Shown here: piece by piece, positions 12,310-15,079 of the stretch
How the letters are laid out: every line of letters begins with the position of its first letter
How positions within the stretch are numbered: position 1 is the first letter of the stretch
From: Gammaproteobacteria bacterium
Lineage (GTDB): Bacteria; Pseudomonadota; Gammaproteobacteria; Steroidobacterales; Steroidobacteraceae
NCBI GenBank assembly: GCA_005877965.1
Contig: VBNP01000050.1
Location: 1 to 15,079 of the forward strand
Length of the DNA: 15,079 bases
Reading direction: 5' to 3'
The notes under the pieces: generated by a model
Seen by the model: the letters and a program-made list of their open reading frames with translations, nothing else
What the model was told of the DNA's origin: nothing
The model's database searches: none
Translations under genes and position numbers: made by a program

Positions 12310-13518
12310 TCAAGTGGCCACTGCCTTGGGCTGTGCGCGCGGCAAAGGCGGAAATGTGAATGCAACCGCGGTGGCTGCGAGCGCGATGGCCGTGGAGCTC
12401 AGATATAGCCAGCGATAGTCGTGATATGTGTCGAAAATCCAACCACCCGCCACGGGCCCAAGGGCCATGCCCACGCTGGAAAGCATGATGGCGGCACCGA
12501 ACACCGTCCCCATGATGCGCTGGTCGAAGTATTCGCGGGCGAGCACGGCGTAGAGCGGCATGACTCCGCTATACGCGGTTCCGAACACGATCCCGAGCAG
12601 GTAGAACTCGCTCTGTCGGCTCGCGAGCATATAGCCCTGAATTGCGAGCGACTGGACAAACAGACCACCGATCAACACCGGCTTCACGCCCAGCCTGTCC
12701 GCAGCAACTCCGAGGAGCAGTCGGCCACCGAGTCCCGCGAGCCCTTCGACGCTGTAGATACTCACCGCCGCCATCATCGGCACACCACAGGTAATCGCAT
12801 AGCTCACGAAATGGAAGAGCGGACCGGAATGAGCCGCACAGCAGAGAAAGAACGTCATTCCCAGAACAATGAACGGGACGGAAAGGAGCGCAGCCTTCAC
12901 GCGCGGCACGGGTCTTCCGGCGTCCATGGCTGCCGCAGCAGTGGCGTGATCTGTCCTGGGCGGCTGCCGCACCAGCAGCGCCGCGGGAATCAGAAACACC
13001 CAGGCGAGACACCCGAGGACAGCCAAGGCTGTGCGCCAGTCGTAGTGTGAGACGAGCCAGGCTGCAAACGGCGACATCGTCATGGGTGCCATACCCATGC
13101 CTGCTGAGACAAGGGACACCGCGAGCGCTCGCTGGGTGTCGAACCACGCCGTCACGGCGGCAATCATCGGCGCAATGAATGCGCCGCACGCCACGCCGAC
13201 GAACACGCCGAACCCAAGCTGGAACATTAGAGGGGAGGTTGCGCGGCTCGCGAGCCACAGTCCGGCGCCGAGAATGATCGCCCCCGTGAGCACGACGACA
13301 CGGGTGCCCAGGCGGTCACTCGCTGCGCCCCAGGCAAATCCTGCGAACCCCATGACGAGGAAGTCCAGCGTCATGGCGCTCGAGATGGCCGCGCGGCTCC
13401 AGCCGGTGGCGGCCGAAATCGGCCCCAGAAGGACGGCAAGCGAGAACATCGCTCCGATGGCGACGCAACCCATCAGCCCGCCAAGTCCGACAATTACCCA
13501 ACGATAGGGAGAAGGCAT
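12310..13518 (-). CDS. Major facilitator superfamily transporter
   Basis: A 402-residue protein with about 12 hydrophobic helices, the normal MFS size. The frame extends to 13770, but ATG at 13518 has AAGGA upstream and begins the first helix (WVIVGLGGLMGCVAIGAMFS); the added residues are arginine-rich and not membrane-like. MFS motif A appears in the loop after helix 2 (GAASDRLGTRVVV) and again in the second half (GVAADRLGVKPVL). Helix 4-5 residues include GVACGAFIAPMIAAVTAWF and AGMGMAPMTMSPFAAWL, typical of the monocarboxylate/oxalate-formate-like branch. The substrate cannot be told. It lies alone between attachment copy C and hipA. Confidence 0.9.
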   Translation of the reverse strand: MPSPYRWVIVGLGGLMGCVAIGAMFSLAVLLGPISAATGWSRAAISSAMTLDFLVMGFAGFAWGAASDRLGTRVVVLTGAIILGAGLWLASRATSPLMFQLGFGVFVGVACGAFIAPMIAAVTAWFDTQRALAVSLVSAGMGMAPMTMSPFAAWLVSHYDWRTALAVLGCLAWVFLIPAALLVRQPPRTDHATAAAAMDAGRPVPRVKAALLSVPFIVLGMTFFLCCAAHSGPLFHFVSYAITCGVPMMAAVSIYSVEGLAGLGGRLLLGVAADRLGVKPVLIGGLFVQSLAIQGYMLASRQSEFYLLGIVFGTAYSGVMPLYAVLAREYFDQRIMGTVFGAAIMLSSVGMALGPVAGGWIFDTYHDYRWLYLSSTAIALAATAVAFTFPPLPRAQPKAVAT

Positions 13519-13702
13519 ACCAGTGTCCTTCCACGGTCCTTCCCTGACGACGTACGGAGACGGCTCGAATCGACAATTGCCGGGCAGCTGATGGATGTCG
13601 AGTTCTGGGTCGCGATGCGCCGCAACTGTCGAGCCGACGCCGGAGTTGTCCCACGAGGCACAACCAGCGGTATGCGCGTGCGGACGTCGGTACGGTCGGT
13701 GA

Positions 13703-15022
13703 TCACCTCGTGCTCTGGGGCGGACTCCTTGAAGCCGTAACGGCGGTGATCGTCGCGAGGCGCTCTCCAACGTGGCCGATCAACTGCTGCGCGAGCGGAA
13801 CAATGATGCGCTCGGACAGTCCTTCGATGAGCGCCTGTTCGCGTGCGGCGGAAATTGCATCTGGCAGCGCTTTGGCCATATCCGTGAGCATACTGAGGAC
13901 GCCCTCCTCCTCGATCGTGCAGGTGCGCGCAAGCTTGCGCCAATCGGCAATTCCGACTCGCCAGATGTCGTAGTGATCGCCAATCTTCATCGACACGCGC
14001 AGCGCAATCAGTTCGGGGTATGGAAGCTGACTTGAGAGATCGTAGAGCGGCGCAAGGCGGATCTCGTCACCCGCACTGACAAGAATTGAATAGTTCTTTA
14101 AGTGCCCATCCGTGCCGCCGATCAGCCAGTTGAACATGTTTGCCTGCAGGAATCGATCAACGTCCGTGTCGGGGTCTGAGCTCACGCGGCGAATTAGTGT
14201 AACGATCTGTGCGATATCGGGACCACCATCTTCCTGATACTTCCTCGCGGGCATCATGCCGAGTGCTTGACACATGTCCTCCTGATGAATGCGCTGCACG
14301 AAGGATGAGCCCGGCGCCGGCGGCAGTCGGTCGTAGCGTTCGACGACGATATACGTCTGATCGAGCGCGAGTACATAGGAGTTCGCCGCCGGCATTCCAA
14401 GGCGCGACGCAATGTCCTGACACAGATGCTCGTTTTCAACGAACCCGTCAAAGCCTGGAACGCAGGGTTTGATGATGTGGGTGGTCGGTGTACGCCCGCC
14501 GGGGACGCCCCATCGATTCCGTTGCTTATCCCAGTAGTACGCTGTCTTTGCCTGCGCACCAGGCAAGCTCATTTTGCCTATATCCCCGGGCCGACGCACG
14601 GCAGCGATATCGGCGCGCAGCTGCCGAAGTCGCTCCGCGAGCTCGTCGATAGTCATCCACTCGATCGTCGGCTGCTGCGCGGATTGAATCTCTTCTAGCC
14701 GCTCCGGAGGAATGAATTGAGTAGCGCCCGGCACGTCGGCCCCGACTTGCGCTAGTAGCTTGAAGGGATTCGCGGCAGAAACATGATATTGCTGCCCCCA
14801 GCGCTGCAGCACGTTTGGATTCTCCGGTAGCAGATTCCATAGGTATGACAGTACCGGCTTGTGTGGATAGGTGATCTGCGCGAGGGGCATGCTGACTGAG
14901 AGTGAGTGGCCGTGTGGCGACTCGAGCCAGCGAGCCTCATAGTCGAGAGATAGCCGGCCAGCCTTATCGGCGCGAACCCGACCGATCAGGTTGCCGTCGA
15001 TCATGATGAGAAGCTCGCTCAC
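13703..15022 (-). CDS. hipA: HipA-type serine/threonine kinase toxin
   Basis: A 439-residue protein, full length for the family. It starts at GTG 15022, overlapping the upstream stop by 4 nt (GTGA). An N-terminal subdomain (1-110, with LSVSMPL and YLWNLLPEN) precedes the kinase core: Gly-rich loop SLPGAQAKTA (152-161), ATP-lysine region HIIKP (182-186), VERYDR (227-232), HQEDMCQALG (246-255), catalytic loop GGTDGHLKNYS (302-312) and metal-binding APLYDLSS (324-331). HipA kinases phosphorylate targets such as glutamyl-tRNA synthetase and halt growth until neutralised by HipB. All key residues appear intact. The exact target of this branch is unknown. Confidence 0.93.
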   Translation of the reverse strand: MSELLIMIDGNLIGRVRADKAGRLSLDYEARWLESPHGHSLSVSMPLAQITYPHKPVLSYLWNLLPENPNVLQRWGQQYHVSAANPFKLLAQVGADVPGATQFIPPERLEEIQSAQQPTIEWMTIDELAERLRQLRADIAAVRRPGDIGKMSLPGAQAKTAYYWDKQRNRWGVPGGRTPTTHIIKPCVPGFDGFVENEHLCQDIASRLGMPAANSYVLALDQTYIVVERYDRLPPAPGSSFVQRIHQEDMCQALGMMPARKYQEDGGPDIAQIVTLIRRVSSDPDTDVDRFLQANMFNWLIGGTDGHLKNYSILVSAGDEIRLAPLYDLSSQLPYPELIALRVSMKIGDHYDIWRVGIADWRKLARTCTIEEEGVLSMLTDMAKALPDAISAAREQALIEGLSERIIVPLAQQLIGHVGERLATITAVTASRSPPQSTR

Positions 15023-15079
15023 TTGGGGGCGGGCCGCTGTAGCCGACGAAAGACTTCGTCGAGTCGCGAGGGCGAGGCC
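15019..15079 (-). CDS. hipB: HipB-type antitoxin, C-terminal end only
   Basis: The minus-strand frame entering at the right edge reads ASPSRLDEVFRRLQRPAPK and stops at TGA 15019-15021, inside the hipA start (GTGA). Only 19 codons are visible, so the helix-turn-helix part lies outside the window. The identification rests on the coupled overlap with hipA and the common order hipB-hipA. The LDEVFRRLQRP tail is compatible with a HipB C-terminus. Confidence 0.6.
   Translation of the reverse strand, partial: ASPSRLDEVFRRLQRPAPK

Noticed and set aside
13519..13770. N-terminal extension of the MFS transporter
   Set aside because: The extension is not membrane-like, while ATG 13518 has a ribosome-binding site and starts directly before the first helix.
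1..15079. CRISPR array or transposase-type insertion sequence
   Set aside because: No regularly spaced short repeats with spacers and no transposase motifs were seen; the repeats present are tRNA fragments and dispersed words.

Overview
The window is GC-rich bacterial DNA. Its gene families (a UrcA-type exported protein, a CadC-like winged-helix/TolB/TPR regulator, DUF2167, DUF924 and DUF427 proteins, a HipA kinase) suggest a gammaproteobacterium of the Xanthomonadales/Steroidobacter/Nevskia type. That placement is inferred from gene content and not proven. The region looks like accessory DNA built up in layers. Three direct copies of the 3' half of a tRNA-Met gene (502-546, 9316-9357, 12001-12044, all minus strand), two decayed tyrosine-integrase ends, a 96-bp dispersed repeat, a short motif in four copies and several gene remnants lie between otherwise intact cargo genes.

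Layout, left to right. 1-392: C-terminal end of an unrecognised plus-strand gene. 393-818: tRNA-Met 3' copy A and the C-terminal half of a MazE-like antitoxin that has lost its toxin. 819-2827: three tightly packed minus-strand genes (DUF2167 membrane protein, unknown membrane protein, membrane-anchored J-like protein lacking HPD). 2828-3401: no intact gene, but a probable MarR-family N-terminal stub. 3402-3782: small exported protein made of 35-residue repeats. 3806-4185: DUF427 gene and a tiny overlapping ORF. 4281-4492: integrase C-terminal remnant and repeat D1. 4668-5303: GST-family protein. 5367-7550: DUF924 protein downstream of a CadC-like regulator. 7819-8199: divergent UrcA-family gene with a strong downstream hairpin. 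8265-8629: a second, frameshifted integrase remnant and an intrinsic terminator. 8781-8975: 64-residue membrane protein. 9123-9485: possible antitoxin-like remnant, tRNA-Met copy B and repeat D2. 9548-10095: intact MazEF/PemK-type toxin-antitoxin pair with a candidate operator. 10224-11864: exported TPR protein. 12001-12202: tRNA-Met copy C and candidate recombinase-binding repeats. 12310-13518: MFS transporter. 13703-15079: HipA kinase and the end of its HipB partner.

The simplest reading is repeated integration at the 3' end of a tRNA-Met gene. Because the tRNA fragments are on the minus strand, the intact tRNA is expected to the right of the window. Each event left a tRNA 3' copy, and the integrases later decayed. 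The two toxin-antitoxin loci (mazEF next to copy B, hipBA at the right edge) and the antitoxin stub at copy A fit a role in retaining such islands. The best candidates for undescribed biology are the DUF2167/membrane/J-like cluster, the 35-residue-repeat exported protein and the recombinase-site family around the tRNA fragments.
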